Below are positions 20,254 through 30,861 of a DNA stretch of 64,000 nt, piece by piece (position 1 is the stretch's first letter; each line of letters starts with the position of its first letter). Under the pieces are notes generated by a model. The model made no database searches. It was not told the origin of the DNA and saw only the letters and a list, made by a program, of their open reading frames with translations. A program made the position numbers and the translations under genes. The DNA comes from Hymenopellis radicata. Its lineage: Eukaryota > Basidiomycota > Agaricomycetes > Agaricales > Physalacriaceae. The stretch lies in contig JADNRX010000205.1 in assembly GCA_015501595.1 (NCBI GenBank), positions 33,873-97,872 on the forward strand, given 5' to 3'.

Positions 20254-21102
20254 ATGTCCGACGACTCCACCCGTATCTCCATTGCAAAACTCAACGACTC
20301 CAACTACGGCACCTGGTCCATGATGATAGAGGCGCTGCTCACTTCGAAGGAGCTCTTTACCGATATCGTGGAGGTCGCAGTTGATACCGTGGACGACAAG
20401 GGAGATCCTAGGGCGCAGTCCGACATTGATGCTGAGATAGAGAAGAAGTTGAAGAAGCGGTCGAAGACGAAGATGGCTCAGGCTCGCTCAGAGATGATTC
20501 TGCGTGTCGAGCTGAGTCAGCTGTCGCACATGCGCGACAAGGACCCCTTGACGGTGTGGGAGGACTTGAAGTCTGTTCACCGACTCCGTGGGTTCACCGG
20601 GTCGCTGGTGCAGCGCAAGAAGCTCCTACTGATGAAGATGAAGAAGGGACAGTCGATGGTGAACTGGATTGGAGAAGTGAAGGAGCATGCGTTTAACATG
20701 GGCGAAGCTGGTTCAGCAGTTACCGAGGCGGACCAGATTCTCGCCATCACCGTTGGACTTCCCGCCGCTTACAAATCTGTCATTTCCACCTTCAACGCCA
20801 CTTCCCCCAAAGACCTCACACTTGACTTTGTGACTACGCAGCTCCTGAACGAGGAGGCGAGTCTCAGTCTCACTACTACCAATAATACGACCTCTACCGC
20901 GCGCGAGTCTGGCGACGTCGCCATGGCTGCCTATCACCACAACCCGCCGAAATGCTACCTTTGCGATGGACCCTACCTCAAGCGTGACTGCCCTAACCTT
21001 GCCTCTTTCGAGTCCTGGAAGAAGGGAGTCAATGCTGGCGAAGCCCACGTCGCTAAGGAGATGATTGATTCAGATTTTGAAGATGCTGAGGACCCCTTTT
21101 AG
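20254..21102 (+). CDS. Gag polyprotein, Ty1/copia type
   Basis: 282 residues from the ATG at 20254. It begins like copia Gag (KLNDSNYGTWSMMIEALL, the DUF4219/UBN2 pattern in which the nucleic-acid-binding capsid region starts). A helical middle includes a lysine cluster (KKLKKRSKTK) and the typical segment DPLTVWEDLKSVHRLRG. It ends in a zinc-knuckle-like CYLCDGPYLKRDC and an acidic tail. The knuckle is abnormal: the family pattern is C-x2-C-x4-H-x4-C, and here one residue and the His are missing. The stop at 21102 is followed by the purine tract and LTR, so there was never room for pol. The frame is intact, unlike most genes around it. Confidence 0.85.
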   Translation: MSDDSTRISIAKLNDSNYGTWSMMIEALLTSKELFTDIVEVAVDTVDDKGDPRAQSDIDAEIEKKLKKRSKTKMAQARSEMILRVELSQLSHMRDKDPLTVWEDLKSVHRLRGFTGSLVQRKKLLLMKMKKGQSMVNWIGEVKEHAFNMGEAGSAVTEADQILAITVGLPAAYKSVISTFNATSPKDLTLDFVTTQLLNEEASLSLTTTNNTTSTARESGDVAMAAYHHNPPKCYLCDGPYLKRDCPNLASFESWKKGVNAGEAHVAKEMIDSDFEDAEDPF

Positions 21103-21175
21103 TTCATTTCCTTTCTTATTCTCGTTTGTTTGACTGTTTAGATTGCGGGAGAGCTTGCCCAAGATTGCGGGAGAG

Positions 21176-21358
21176 TGTTGAAATCAGGTGATTTCGCGTT
21201 GGACAATCTTGGCTAAATTACCGATCGTTTCCACGGACCCCTTTTTATTTCACCTTATATACCTGTTCAATGCGATTCTGAGCCCTTGCGCGTTTGCAAC
21301 GGGTTCCCTGCCATTTCTGCTTGTCCCAGTTTTCGTGTTTCCAGGCTCTAAACCAACA
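21176..21358 (+). repeat. 3' LTR of the gag-only retroelement
   Basis: 183 bp from TGTTGAAATCAGG to CTAAACCAACA, preceded by the purine tract. The last 146 bp equal 19697-19842. Confidence 0.8.
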
Positions 21359-22065
21359 TTTCTTACCTCCGCAATGGCATCGCGCGATGTAACCTTAATC
21401 AAGGCCTCCACGTCCTTGGCCCTTGCCTCCTTCTGAAGATCCGGTGGATTGAAGCAGTTTAAACATGTCAGTATGGCTTCGCAGGCAATAACCCTGAGCG
21501 ATGCCGACTTCTCTTTGACCGCCTGCATCAAGTGCGGCAAGATGGCCAAAAGCAGGGTCCTCTCGACAATAACGAGAATGCAAGCGCGTGAACGTTTCAC
21601 GACGATCTTGTTCGTGCGCGCGCAGAGGGAGAGAAGTGTCGGCAGGAATATACGGAGTAAAGGCTCGAAGCCGTTTTCGAGTCCTGTAGCCAGTTCTGAG
21701 ACGAACTCGATGGCTGCTCCTGAAAGCCTCGTTCGCTCCGATTTCATGGCGCTATTGATAGCCTCGACCAGAGGACGCAGCGCCGGAATCAGCACCTCGG
21801 GGTGTTGGCATGCTTCACCGGTGCAGAACAACGTCAGCCTGGAGAGGGCGCTCGAGATTTTGTCCCAGGACTGTTCCGTTTCCGGAATACAGATGTCTTC
21901 ACTGTGGGTGGGCAGGTAGACGGTAACAGCTCTAGTAGCTGAAGTGTACTGTAGGAAATAGATTATGATGAATGAAATCGGAGGAGAGGACAGATTGAAC
22001 TTGAAGGCTTACCTCCATGGCAAGGAGATGGTCAGGAGCAAGGTGTAGAATTAGAGGCCCGAATT
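21359..22065 (-). pseudogene. CLASP/TOG-domain protein fragment
   Basis: Two exons on the minus strand (22065-22013 and 21948-21359, intron 64 nt) read FGPLILHLAPDHLLAME, then ETEQSWDKISSALSRL, SERTRLSGAAIEFVSELATG, a helical repeat ending in LTCLNCFNPPDLQKEARAKD and TSRDAIAEVR. This is the CLASP N-terminal (TOG) helical array of microtubule plus-end proteins. The fragment has neither the protein start nor the C-terminal two thirds. It is cut at its 3' side exactly where the retroelement LTR begins, and the continuation is not found on the other side of the element. It is a gene fragment, so a complete CLASP gene is expected elsewhere in the genome. Confidence 0.75.
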
Positions 22066-22487
22066 TCTGAATTTAACCAACAACAATGGAGATCACATGC
22101 CCTTGTGGCCTGACCCGCTCCCGTTGTGTCAATATTTGTTTTTACATGACTGTTCGCTAGCTTTTGCAATTCCGGAATTTGCCGCTCGTGCTATTTTTGA
22201 CAATGTTGATCTCGGCACTACGGCACCATTGTAGAGTTAAAATAGAATGTGAGTCCCTTGGCTTCGGCGTGCCGATAAGGACCACAGAGCCTGCCACGGG
22301 TCTTCGCTCTTCCCATAGCGTCTATCCACGTCAAAATGTGGTTAACTAAGGAGGCTAGAGCGGTTCCTCAAGTAGGATTAGCGATGAGACTGGTCACTGG
22401 CGGTCAAGGAAGTCTTTATTTAAATGCCGTACTAAGTCTGGCGTTCAATTTCTTCTTGCTTTGTATCATCCTTTAGAAATTCGCTAT
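22066..22487. other. intergenic, no gene seen
   Basis: Boundary between the retroelement/CLASP fragment block and the genic block. No supported ORF. Confidence 0.45.
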
Positions 22488-23579
22488 CTACTTAAGCATG
22501 TTCGGGAGCTTGTACGGCTTATCAACGCTATAATCCAAGACATCCTTCCACTCCAAACCGCGAATCGTCTCCTCTATGCCAGTCAATCCCGTAACCCCAA
22601 GCTCTTCCTTCGTAACCTCCACGAAGCCCGGCTTCGCAAAACTCGACGAGCTCTTCGTTGGGTCGGAGTACTCCCCGTACTGAACCATCATCAAACCGAT
22701 CTCGCGACCAATGCCAGGACCAGCGTGGAAAGTCTCCACGTACTCCTTGAAGCTGATTTCCTCCACCTCCGCCTTCTTGCCGACGATCTCTCCCCAAGTG
22801 CTGAGCAACTTGTCCACGCGCCAGACCGACTCGTTCGCGAGAACGTACTTGGAGGGAAGACAAAGGTCTGGCCGCTCCAGGATCTTGGCGACAAAGATAC
22901 CCGTATTGTTTTCGACGTCTCCCGTCAGCGGCATATACGTCGTCGGAGGAAGTGGCTGCCTCCATGCGTACGTCCCATCCTTGCGCTGACGCGGAGGATT
23001 GAAGGTAGCCAGGTTGCTGACATAGAACCCCAGCAGCAAGAACGTGGTTTTCTTTGCGAGCTCGGGGAGGGAGAGGATGTATTCGTCGACAGTGACTTTG
23101 GAGTGAAAGTGAGGCGTCTTGGTGCCGTTCAAGTCGTATTTATGGAGCGGGTAGTAGGGAAGGGTCGACCAGATGTAGTGCTGGACGGTGGGTGTGGCCA
23201 AGACGGCGTTGGCGAGGGTCTTTCCCTGGGCGACTTCGGTGGTGAACGACTTCTCGCTGTCAAACGGCTTGAAGTTGGCGAAGACGGTTGTACCGAAGAC
23301 CGCGCATGCGCCCTAGAGGAGAGGTGGTTAACGCGCGCACTAGACGATACATGAGGGAGAATGGGTACGCACGTTGATGGCCTTGAGCACGCCATTGTAG
23401 TCATTGAGATCAGCACCAACAACCTCTACTCCTTTAGCGATCAACGCTTTGGCCGCCTCTCCGTCTGGATACCTGGTGACTCCGCGAAGTTTATAGGAAG
23501 GATTCTCCAAAAGCTTTGTGACAACACCTCCGCCCTGGAGGCCAGTGGCACCAAAGACAACGACAAGCTTTCGAGACAT
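22488..23579 (-). CDS. NmrA-like NAD(P)-binding protein, copy 1
   Basis: Exons 23579-23373 and 23312-22488 (intron 60 nt) give 343 residues. The start has the Rossmann nucleotide-binding motif VVVFGATGLQGGGVV, followed by GVTRYPDG and a VEVVGADLND strand typical of the NmrA/atypical SDR family. The catalytic YxxxK of classical SDRs is not evident, fitting a redox-sensing or regulatory NmrA role, although enzymatic members exist. The middle contains HYIWSTLPYYP and TPHFHSKVTVDEYI. It is the mirror-image paralogue of 28379-29463, and exon 2 is nearly identical from about residue 100 to 270 while the region before it differs. The ATG is clear and the frame is intact. Confidence 0.88.
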
Positions 23580-24797
23580 TCAGTCGGTAATAAAGAGGAT
23601 ACACTTAACTAGGAGAACCAGCTCATCTCTTTATGCCAACTCGAGAGCACTGCTCGGGCCCAACTTCGGTCTTTGTCACCCGCTTTGTATTCGTCTCGGT
23701 CAGTAGTCATCCGCGGGACATAGACTGGGTCCGATACAGAAAGAGTTGTAGAGCTAGCCTTCCAAGGATCTGGGAATGTCCATGAGTTTGCCGAATACCA
23801 GCGACAGCAGAATTGACGAACGAAGAAGTGGGCTTGACGTGTCTGGTCAGTGAGAAATTGCGACAATCATCCAGTCACCCCATCGGGCACGTTATCGTGC
23901 TTATGAGTGTGCCAGAGGTTTTAGTCACTTTGTGCTACGCCGAGCAACAGACTAATCTTCCCCGAGCGACTTACCATGCAGGAGTGTTCTGGTCCTCGTG
24001 GAAAGTACTTCTAATGTCCTGAGAAGGAGGAGTGGCCGGATTCAATATCCTCGTTAATGCGAACAGTGCGAAAGTTTTCAAGCTACTTACAGGTACTGAC
24101 AAGTGTGGGTGGACAAGCGAGTATCCTTAGGGGTGATTTCACTAGTAGCATGAAATGAGTGACTCAATATCGCCTCCGAGTTTCACGCTCTAGTCGCTGA
24201 GCCAGTTGGTTTGTACGGAATGGATGGCGGAAGAAAGCGCCCTGCCGTTTGGTCGGCAAACCAAATAGACCAAACAAACGCGACGCGTGCGTCATCGCTT
24301 TTGGTCATGAACATCTCGAACCCCAGGCGGGCTCTATACCTTGGATGCTCCTATGGAACCAAAGTGGCATTGTTATGTATTCTTGAATGATGAATACGAA
24401 ACTTGTCTGATGTCGTCGCGTGTCTGGAAAGCGAATTGACTACTCTGGCTACTCAGATCTGGGACTCCGGAGGTGAACAATCACCAACTTCAAGTTGCTT
24501 TCGCATATTCCTAGCATCTTCTGAATCATTAATAGCTCCTTCAGCACCTGTAATCATTCTTTAACCCATCCGTTCCGTGTGTACCTGCCGGCTATTCGTC
24601 GGCTGTTCCGACTCGGAAGACGGAATCACAGATCCGAGCGGACCATATGGTGATTGGATTTTGTTACTTATGTAACGGTGACTCAAATTCTCCACCCACC
24701 GCTCTTTCGCTCCCAAACCCGGTATTCTCTCAAATCCTCTCTCCTGGCAACGCCATGTTCACTTGCCTATCTGTTCACCTAGTGCCAGCATTTTCCG
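23580..24797. other. divergent intergenic region between NmrA copy 1 and Rheb
   Basis: 1.2 kb between two genes transcribed away from each other, so it holds both promoters. No coding frame is supported and no clear TATA box stands at a usual distance. Confidence 0.4.
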
Positions 24798-25551
24798 ATG
24801 CAAAAACGCAGGAAAATAGCCGTCCTCGGCACTCGGTCTGTTGGTGCGGTAGCCCTTGCCTTGCCCTTTTTCCGAGCGCGATGTTAATGGAACCAACAGG
24901 GAAATCATCGCTGGTGAAGCAGTTTGTAGAAAACGAGTTCCCGCAGTCTTATTACCCGACGATCGAGAGGGCATACGTCAAGACGGTTATACATAATGGG
25001 TCCGAATACTCCTGCGAGATCTTTGACACCGCCGGACAGGTGCGTGTGCTAGCTTGATGGCCGAGTGGATGAACTCAATCGATTGCAGGACGAATATTCG
25101 CCATTGAATATGCAGCACGCCATCGGTGTCCACGGATACATTTTTGTTTACTCCATTGCCTCCGTCCAGTCTTTCGAGGTCATTCAAACGGTCTACGACA
25201 AGCTGTGCCATGTCAGTGGCGTCCCCGAAATCCCTTGTGTCATCGTCGGATCCAAATCCGACCTCCGTAGCTCGTATGTGGCGTTGGTCTTGCCATATAT
25301 GTTGACCTGACACGAACTAGCCGAAAAGTAAACGCGTCGGACGGCAAAGCACTCGCTGCAGCCAACAACGCTCCTTTTATTGAGATTAGCTCGAAGGATA
25401 ATACCAATGTCGGTGAGTCAGTTGGTCAGTTGGTCAGTTCGTCTACTTTTCTTTCATAGCGCGTGCGTTTGAGCTGTGTCTTGACGAGATTGAGAAGCGT
25501 CTCCCGGGAAACCAGACTGTCGCCCCGGACCATAGATGTCTTTTGATGTGA
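24798..25551 (+). CDS. RHEB: Rheb-family small GTPase
   Basis: Five exons (24798-24843, 24900-25039, 25089-25273, 25321-25412, 25460-25551) splice to 184 residues, the usual Rheb length. The start is MQKRRKIAVLG. The P loop GTRSVGKSS has the Arg characteristic of Rheb in place of Ras Gly12. Effector region SYYPTIE and switch II DTAGQDEYS follow. The base-specificity loop reads SKSD where NKxD is usual, and EISSK stands for the SAK motif. It ends in the CaaX box CLLM for farnesylation, placing the protein on endomembranes. Rheb activates TORC1 and affects arginine/lysine uptake in fungi. The frame is intact throughout. The true ATG is short and sits in exon 1 only, so an in-frame prediction without splicing would miss it. 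Confidence 0.93.
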
Positions 25552-25970
25552 CCCACGAGGTGGGCGTATATATTCATGTTTATTATTGTTGCAGATCTGC
25601 GTGTTTCCTGTACCCCCGGAGCGTTGTTGTACAAGACATTCATTCAATCTATCCTCATCTTCCAATCTCTGCATGTGTGTGTGCCTTCAAGCCCGACGCT
25701 CGTGTGTGGTGGCCGCTGTTTCATCAAATCGGGGTATATGAGTTTTCACCATGGTCCAGAGGTCAGGCTCTTTGCACTAGCCCTTCGTTTTAAATTGGAT
25801 CTAACTCAAGCTTCTCGTAACGCAGAGTTTGCCGAGGCACGGTCATTGGCTCGAGCGACGAACGTGCACCTTGTAGGCGCGGGGCCAGCTATAGCTTCAT
25901 ACGGTGGAGGTGCTGGCGATGTCTATAAATATGGGACGGGAGGATGTGGTGGTGGATGAACGAGGTAACG
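25552..25970. other. promoter region of the phosphate transporter
   Basis: Short intergenic stretch. Open frames here have no family likeness. A TATAAAT lies at 25924-25930. Confidence 0.5.
25924..25930 (+). promoter_or_regulatory. TATA box of the phosphate transporter gene
   Basis: TATAAAT about 41 bp upstream of the chosen ATG at 25971, a usual distance for short-leader fungal genes. If transcription starts about 30 bp downstream, the in-frame ATG at 25953 could lie at or before the cap, supporting 25971. Confidence 0.5.
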
Positions 25971-28042
25971 ATGGCATCCGTCGAATCAGCGTCCCTTACC
26001 AGCCCCCATCCTCACGGTGGATACGTGCTGGGAGAGCGAAGGCGAGCAGCCTTGGCTGAAGTGGATAATGCCAAGTTATCGTGCGTTGCCGTTACTGCTC
26101 TTAGCGCCAAGATGATCAACGTTTGTTCTACAGCTGGTTCCACGTTAAAGTATGCCTTGTGGCAGGTGTCGGTTTCTTTACAGATGCGTGCGTGTTTTCG
26201 TCATCCCGCGGTTACTGCGTTCTATCTGATTTACGATCCCCAGCTATGACATCTTCGCAATCAACATTGCTTCTGTGATGCTGGGCTATGTCTATGGTGG
26301 CGATGGTAGGTCCTGCTGTATCCTTGTGCACCCCATCTGACCCCATTGACTAGATCACAAGCTCAGTGTCAATCAAGACCTTGGTGTCAAAGTCGCTACT
26401 CCAGTCGGAACTCTCCTCGGACAACTTCTCTTTGGATGGCTTGCTGATGTCGTGGGTCGGAAACGAATGTGTATGAATGTCATATACTATCAACATCTTC
26501 TTTCACTAAGTCTTTCCCCATTAGATGGTGTCGAGCTTATGATAATCATCCTCGGCTGCTTCGCCCAGTCCATATCCGCCATGGGCCACGCCGTCAACAT
26601 TTTCGGGGTCCTCATCGTATGGCGCTTCATCGTATGCGGTCCCTCTCCTTCGCACTTTTTGCTCTGACCCCGACATAGATGGGCATAGGCATCGGCGGCG
26701 ACTACCCCACATCCTCGGTTATAACGTCCGAATTCGCCTCGACCAGAATCCGCGGCGCATGATGACAGCCGTATTCGCCGCGCAGGGCTGGGGCAACTTC
26801 ACCGCGGCACTCGTCGGGCTCATCGTCGTCGTGTGCTACAAGACGTCCATCCTTGGTGATACGCCGCCGTTTTACGAACACGTCGACGAGGTGTGGCGCA
26901 TCCTGATTGGGCTGGGATGTGTCCCTGGTGTTTATAGCGCTGTACTTCCGGTTGACGATCCCGGAGACGCCGCGGTATATGATGGACATTGAGCGTAATC
27001 TCGAGCAGGCGGCGCAGGATATAGAGAGGGTCATGACGAATGGGAATGCGGATCGCGACCCGGATGCGGTGGTTCAGAAGGTGGATGCGCCCAAGGCTGG
27101 GTGGAGGGACTTTTCGAGGCATTTCTCGGAGTTGGAGAATTTCAAGGTTCTGTTTGGGGCCGCGTATTCGTGGTTTGCGCTCGATGTAAGTATCGTCGCT
27201 TTAGTCGTGATGGATTATTTGAACTGACATCATATCAGATTGCGTTTTATGGGCTTGGCCTTAATTCCAGTATTGTGCTTCAGGCGATTGGTTTCGGAAA
27301 CGCGATTACTGCCGGAAGCCAGGGTGTCTACGACAACTTGCACAATATCTGTGTGGGGAACTTGATCCTCGCCGTGGGCGGGCTGATCCCGGGGTACTGG
27401 GTTGCCTTCTTGTTCATCGATTCCTGGGGACGTAAACCTATCCAGCTGATGGGTTTCATTCTCTTGACGATCCTCTTTGTGATCATGGGTAGGTCCCTCG
27501 AATTCATTGCCCTGTGAATTGATCAACATGTATGTAGGCTTTGGGTATGAGAAGATGAACGAGACCAAGTCAGGACAGAAGGCATTCGTCTTCCTGTACT
27601 GCCTCGCCAACTTCTTCCAGAACTTCGGACCGAATACGACTACATTCATCATCCCTGGAGAAGTCTTCCCTACCCGATACCGCTCTACTGCCCATGGTAT
27701 ATGCGCTGCAAGCGGAAAGCTTGGCGCCATCATCGCTCAAGTAGGCTTTGCCCGTATGCGCAATATAGGTGGCACCGACAATTTTGTCAAGCATATGTAA
27801 GTGCGTTATCTTGCGCTGACGTCACTGACACTCCTTCACAAGCTTGGAAATCTTCGCACTATTCATGTTGACGGGCATATTCTCGACACTTCTTGTGCCC
27901 GAGACGAAGAACAAGACGTTGGAAGAGCTGTCCAATGAGGATCAAGAACACTTTTTGCGTGGTAAGTCGCTCGGCGAAGGTTTCTCAGATTGAAGTTGAC
28001 CATGCCGTAGAACCCCGAAGTGAAAAGAAAGCGTCGCCATAA
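25971..28042 (+). CDS. PHO84: phosphate:H+ symporter, Pho84-like MFS transporter
   Basis: About ten short exons give a 12-TM major-facilitator protein of the PHS family, which takes up inorganic phosphate at the plasma membrane. Visible landmarks in order are [32 protein letters not shown] (TM1), [14 protein letters not shown] (MFS motif A), [17 protein letters not shown] (PHS signature), [11 protein letters not shown], a charged central loop, FDSWGRKP-like motif in loop 8-9, [29 protein letters not shown] and [12 protein letters not shown] before the last TM tail. The start at MASVESASL agrees with family N-termini. Two frame breaks occur 180 bp apart: one base too few near 26757 (IRG to MMTAVF) and one too many near 26936 (CVPGV to IALYF), which together restore the frame. 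Confidence 0.9.
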
Positions 28043-28378
28043 GGATGGTGGTCTCATAATTGTTACAAGTTTCATTTCAATGTATTCTCACTATCTACCC
28101 GGTCGGTTCTACCTAGCTTTCAATTAATCCAGTCAGACACTTTGAACGAAGTGCCTCAATCGGTTCGTCCAGAACCGCACGAATAGCCAGAGCCGTTTAA
28201 CCCCGATATACTACGCCATTCAGTGCCTCCTATGTGTATCATCATTACGTCGTTCTGTACGCAACTCACGGTTGAGAAAGGACATGACAAAGACCGAAGT
28301 GTCGCCGACTACCGTCAGGTGCGAGTTCGACTTTGTATAAAGTTGCCAGGTGAGCAATGTCTTTCCTCAATCAACTGA
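28043..28378. other. intergenic, promoter of NmrA copy 2
   Basis: 336 bp between convergent-in-series genes on the plus strand. A TATAAAG-like word occurs at about 28337. No gene. Confidence 0.45.
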
Positions 28379-29463
28379 ATGTCTCCGAAGCTCGTCGTCG
28401 TCTTCGGTGCCACCGGCCTTCAAGGCGGAGGTGTCGTCACAAAGTTGTTGGAGACTCCTTCCTCTTATACACTTCGCGCAGTCACCAGGAATCCCGACGG
28501 GAAGGAGGGTAAAGCGTTGGCGGCTAGAGGTGTCGAGGTCGTCGGTGCTGACCTCACTGACTATGACAGCGTCCTGAAGGCCATCGAGGTACGTATCTAT
28601 TCTCCATCACCTTGAGCTCAACATCAATTGAATATCGCCATGTCCAGGGCGCATACGCGGTCTTTGGCAGTACGCTCTTCATCACGATGGATGATTACGA
28701 GAAGGCATTCACCAATGAAGTCGAACAGGGAAAGCTCCTGGCAAATGCCGTCTTGGCGACGCCCACCGTCCAACACTACATCTGGTCTACCCTCCCTTGC
28801 TATCCGTTGTACAAGTACGACTTGAACGGCACGAAGACGCCTCACTTCCACTCCAAAGTCACTGTCGATGAATACATTCTATCCCTCCCTGAGCTCGCGA
28901 AGAAAACCACATTCTTGCTGCTGGCGTTCTATGTCAGCAACCTCGCTACCTTCAATCCTCCGCGTCAGCGCAAGGATGGGACGTACGCCTGGAGGCAGCC
29001 ACTTCCTCCGACTACGTATATGCCGCTGACGGGAGACGTCGAAAACAATACGGGTATCTTCGTCGCCAAGATCCTGGAACGTCCAGACCTTTGTCTTCCC
29101 TCAAAGTACGTCCTCGCGAACGAGTCGGTCTGGCGCGTCGACAAGTTGCTAAGCACTTGGGGAGAGATGGTCGGCAAGAAGGCGGAGGTGGAGGAAATCA
29201 GCTTCAAGGAGTACGTGGACACTTGCTACGCTGGTCCTGCCCTCGGGCGCGAAATTGGTTTGATGATGGTTCAGTTCGGGGAATACTCCGACCCAAAGAA
29301 GAGCTCGTCGAGTTTTGCGAAGCCTGGGTTTGTGGAGGTCACAAAGGAGGAGCTTGGAGTTACGGGCTTGACGAGCATCGAAGATACGCTTCGTGGATTG
29401 GAGTGGAAGAATGTCTTGGAGTATAGTGTTGATAAGCCGTACAAGTACCAGCAACCAATTTAG
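28379..29463 (+). CDS. NmrA-like NAD(P)-binding protein, copy 2
   Basis: Exons 28379-28588 and 28648-29463 (intron 59 nt, same position as in copy 1) give 341 residues. The Rossmann motif FGATGLQGGGVV, AVTRNPDG and VEVVGADLTD match copy 1. The segment after the intron (VFGSTLFITMDDYEKAF) differs strongly from copy 1, whereas the next 170 or so residues are almost identical at both protein and DNA level. The C-terminus ends KPYKYQQPI rather than KPYKLPNMLK. As in copy 1, the substrate is unknown. Its role is likely redox-linked regulation or a reductase activity. The frame is intact. Confidence 0.88.
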
Positions 29464-30164
29464 GCAGAAAGCATGTACTTTCCGATGTTGCGAGAGAAAT
29501 TACCAGCCACATGTCACATTTACGAACCAGAGAAAAAGCCTGGGAGCAGTAGAGTGCATCCAAGTCGTATCATCAAGCCTATCATGATAGTTCGTAACGT
29601 ACATGATGCCTGTGCACCCTCTGCGAGCTTATCCACAAGATTAAATACAGCCTGTATCTCGTACGGGGAACCTCCTCGTCCGAGTAGCTTGCCTACCGAC
29701 ACCGCCAACAACCATTGCTCTTAAGCTAGCACGCCTCAGTGGCACAGATACCTTGGGTTCCGAATGGAAATGTTCAGATTGATGGGAAGCCCACCAGTAC
29801 TATACAGTACCATCGTTTTTCGGGATGGCACTACATACTAATGAGACGACACAGTGGGAGAAATACGACCAAGCTTAAGTGACTCGTATCAGTGTAGTCA
29901 AGTGCATGTTAAAGATATCAAGTAATTACCTATGCAAAATCATTCGGATCGTCTCATGTACGCCACTTGAACGTTGTAGCAGAATCCAACGTGCTCTGCC
30001 TTACCATCACATCTGGGGCGTCTCATCTACGTGGCGTTAGCATGAGGGAAACCGGAGGGGCGGGGGAGTCGGGACAGAGAGCACGATATATTGAACACAA
30101 AAGATTTCAGCAAGCGAAGCACAAGAAGCGATACAAGTATGAAAATTTGAAAGGCAGCTGTTTT
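29464..30164. other. intergenic, no gene seen
   Basis: 3' flanks of two convergent genes. Plus-strand frames near 29967-30308 are antisense or random and show no family likeness. Confidence 0.45.
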
Positions 30165-30861
30165 CTAAACACCCGCACAGCACGTAGCCCTGGTACTCTC
30201 AATCTTGGCTTCGAGGGCCGCAGCCAACTTTACAGCATCGGGGCAGTTCTACGAAAACATAAGCACGGTGCGATCACAACCAATAAATCAAACATACTGT
30301 GGGCGTAGCGAGCTTGAGCATCGCGTCAACATAAAGTTTGGAGGACGCCTGCATGGATGTAATGTCGTTGCAGAGGATGCGGCCGAGACCGTATTCCTTG
30401 AAAAGAGGGGCAACCTCGAGAACAAGCTCAAGGTCTGCGTAAATGCCGGAGCGAGGCCTTTGATCTTGATGCAGATATCAGCAGCTTCCGAGTCGGGCGG
30501 CGAGTGGCAGTTCTGATGGAGAATCGGGTAAAACACCAAAACAACCAGCGACGATCTATGTACGCACCCCCGCGTCGGTGGCGGCCTTGCCTAGAGTAGC
30601 GGTCAAAGTAACTGCAGCGCTATGGCACGCCTGCCGGAGGAGAAAATCAGCGAAAAGACGCAGTGGGATGTAGGTAGTAAAGACGCGTACCAATGCGTTG
30701 TTCCCATTGTGAACTTCCTTGAAGCTGGTCAGCTTAACCTGGAGGTCGGCAACGTCGCCTTTGATGGCGGCGTAATCCGCCTGGACGTCGGGGCATTGAT
30801 AGGCGAGGGCGCCCACGCTCAGCGCAGCAACGAGGAAGAGCGAAATGAAGCGGTAGAGCAT
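30165..30861 (-). CDS. small secreted cysteine-containing helical protein (HsbA-like)
   Basis: The protein starts at ATG 30861 with a clear signal peptide (LFLVAALSVGALAYQ) and then a helical domain: CPDVQADYAAIKGDVADLQ, SAAVTLTATLGKAATD, IKIKGLAPAFTQ, then EVAPLFKEYG, LCNDITSMQASSKLYVD and a last exon NCPDAVKLAAALEAKIE ending CCAGV. Three or four introns of about 50 nt separate these blocks. Eight cysteines suggest disulphide bridges. The repeated amphipathic helices recall hydrophobic-surface-binding protein A, which coats surfaces and helps recruit hydrolases, but the resemblance is loose. One base seems missing near 30440, where FTQTL must join LVLEVAPLF. The protein is likely extracellular. 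Confidence 0.7.

Larger units (their letters stand above)
19660..21358 (+). mobile_element. non-autonomous Ty1/copia-like LTR retroelement (gag only)
   Basis: About 1.7 kb, made up of a partial 5' LTR, a 411-bp leader, one gag gene (20254-21102), a purine-rich tract (GATTGCGGGAGAG, 21163-21175) and a 3' LTR (21176-21358) beginning TGTTG and ending CAACA. Protease, integrase and reverse transcriptase are absent, so it must use enzymes of a complete copia element. The two LTR copies agree over 146 bp, implying recent insertion. The right flank is TTTCT inside a CLASP-like exon. The matching left flank is not visible because the 5' LTR start is missing. Confidence 0.75.

Noticed and set aside
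21449..21919. Plus-strand ORF of 156 residues
   Set aside because: It is the antisense frame of the CLASP fragment.
22461..23354. Plus-strand ORF of 297 residues
   Set aside because: It is the antisense frame of NmrA copy 1, whose minus-strand reading has the Rossmann motif and matching intron.
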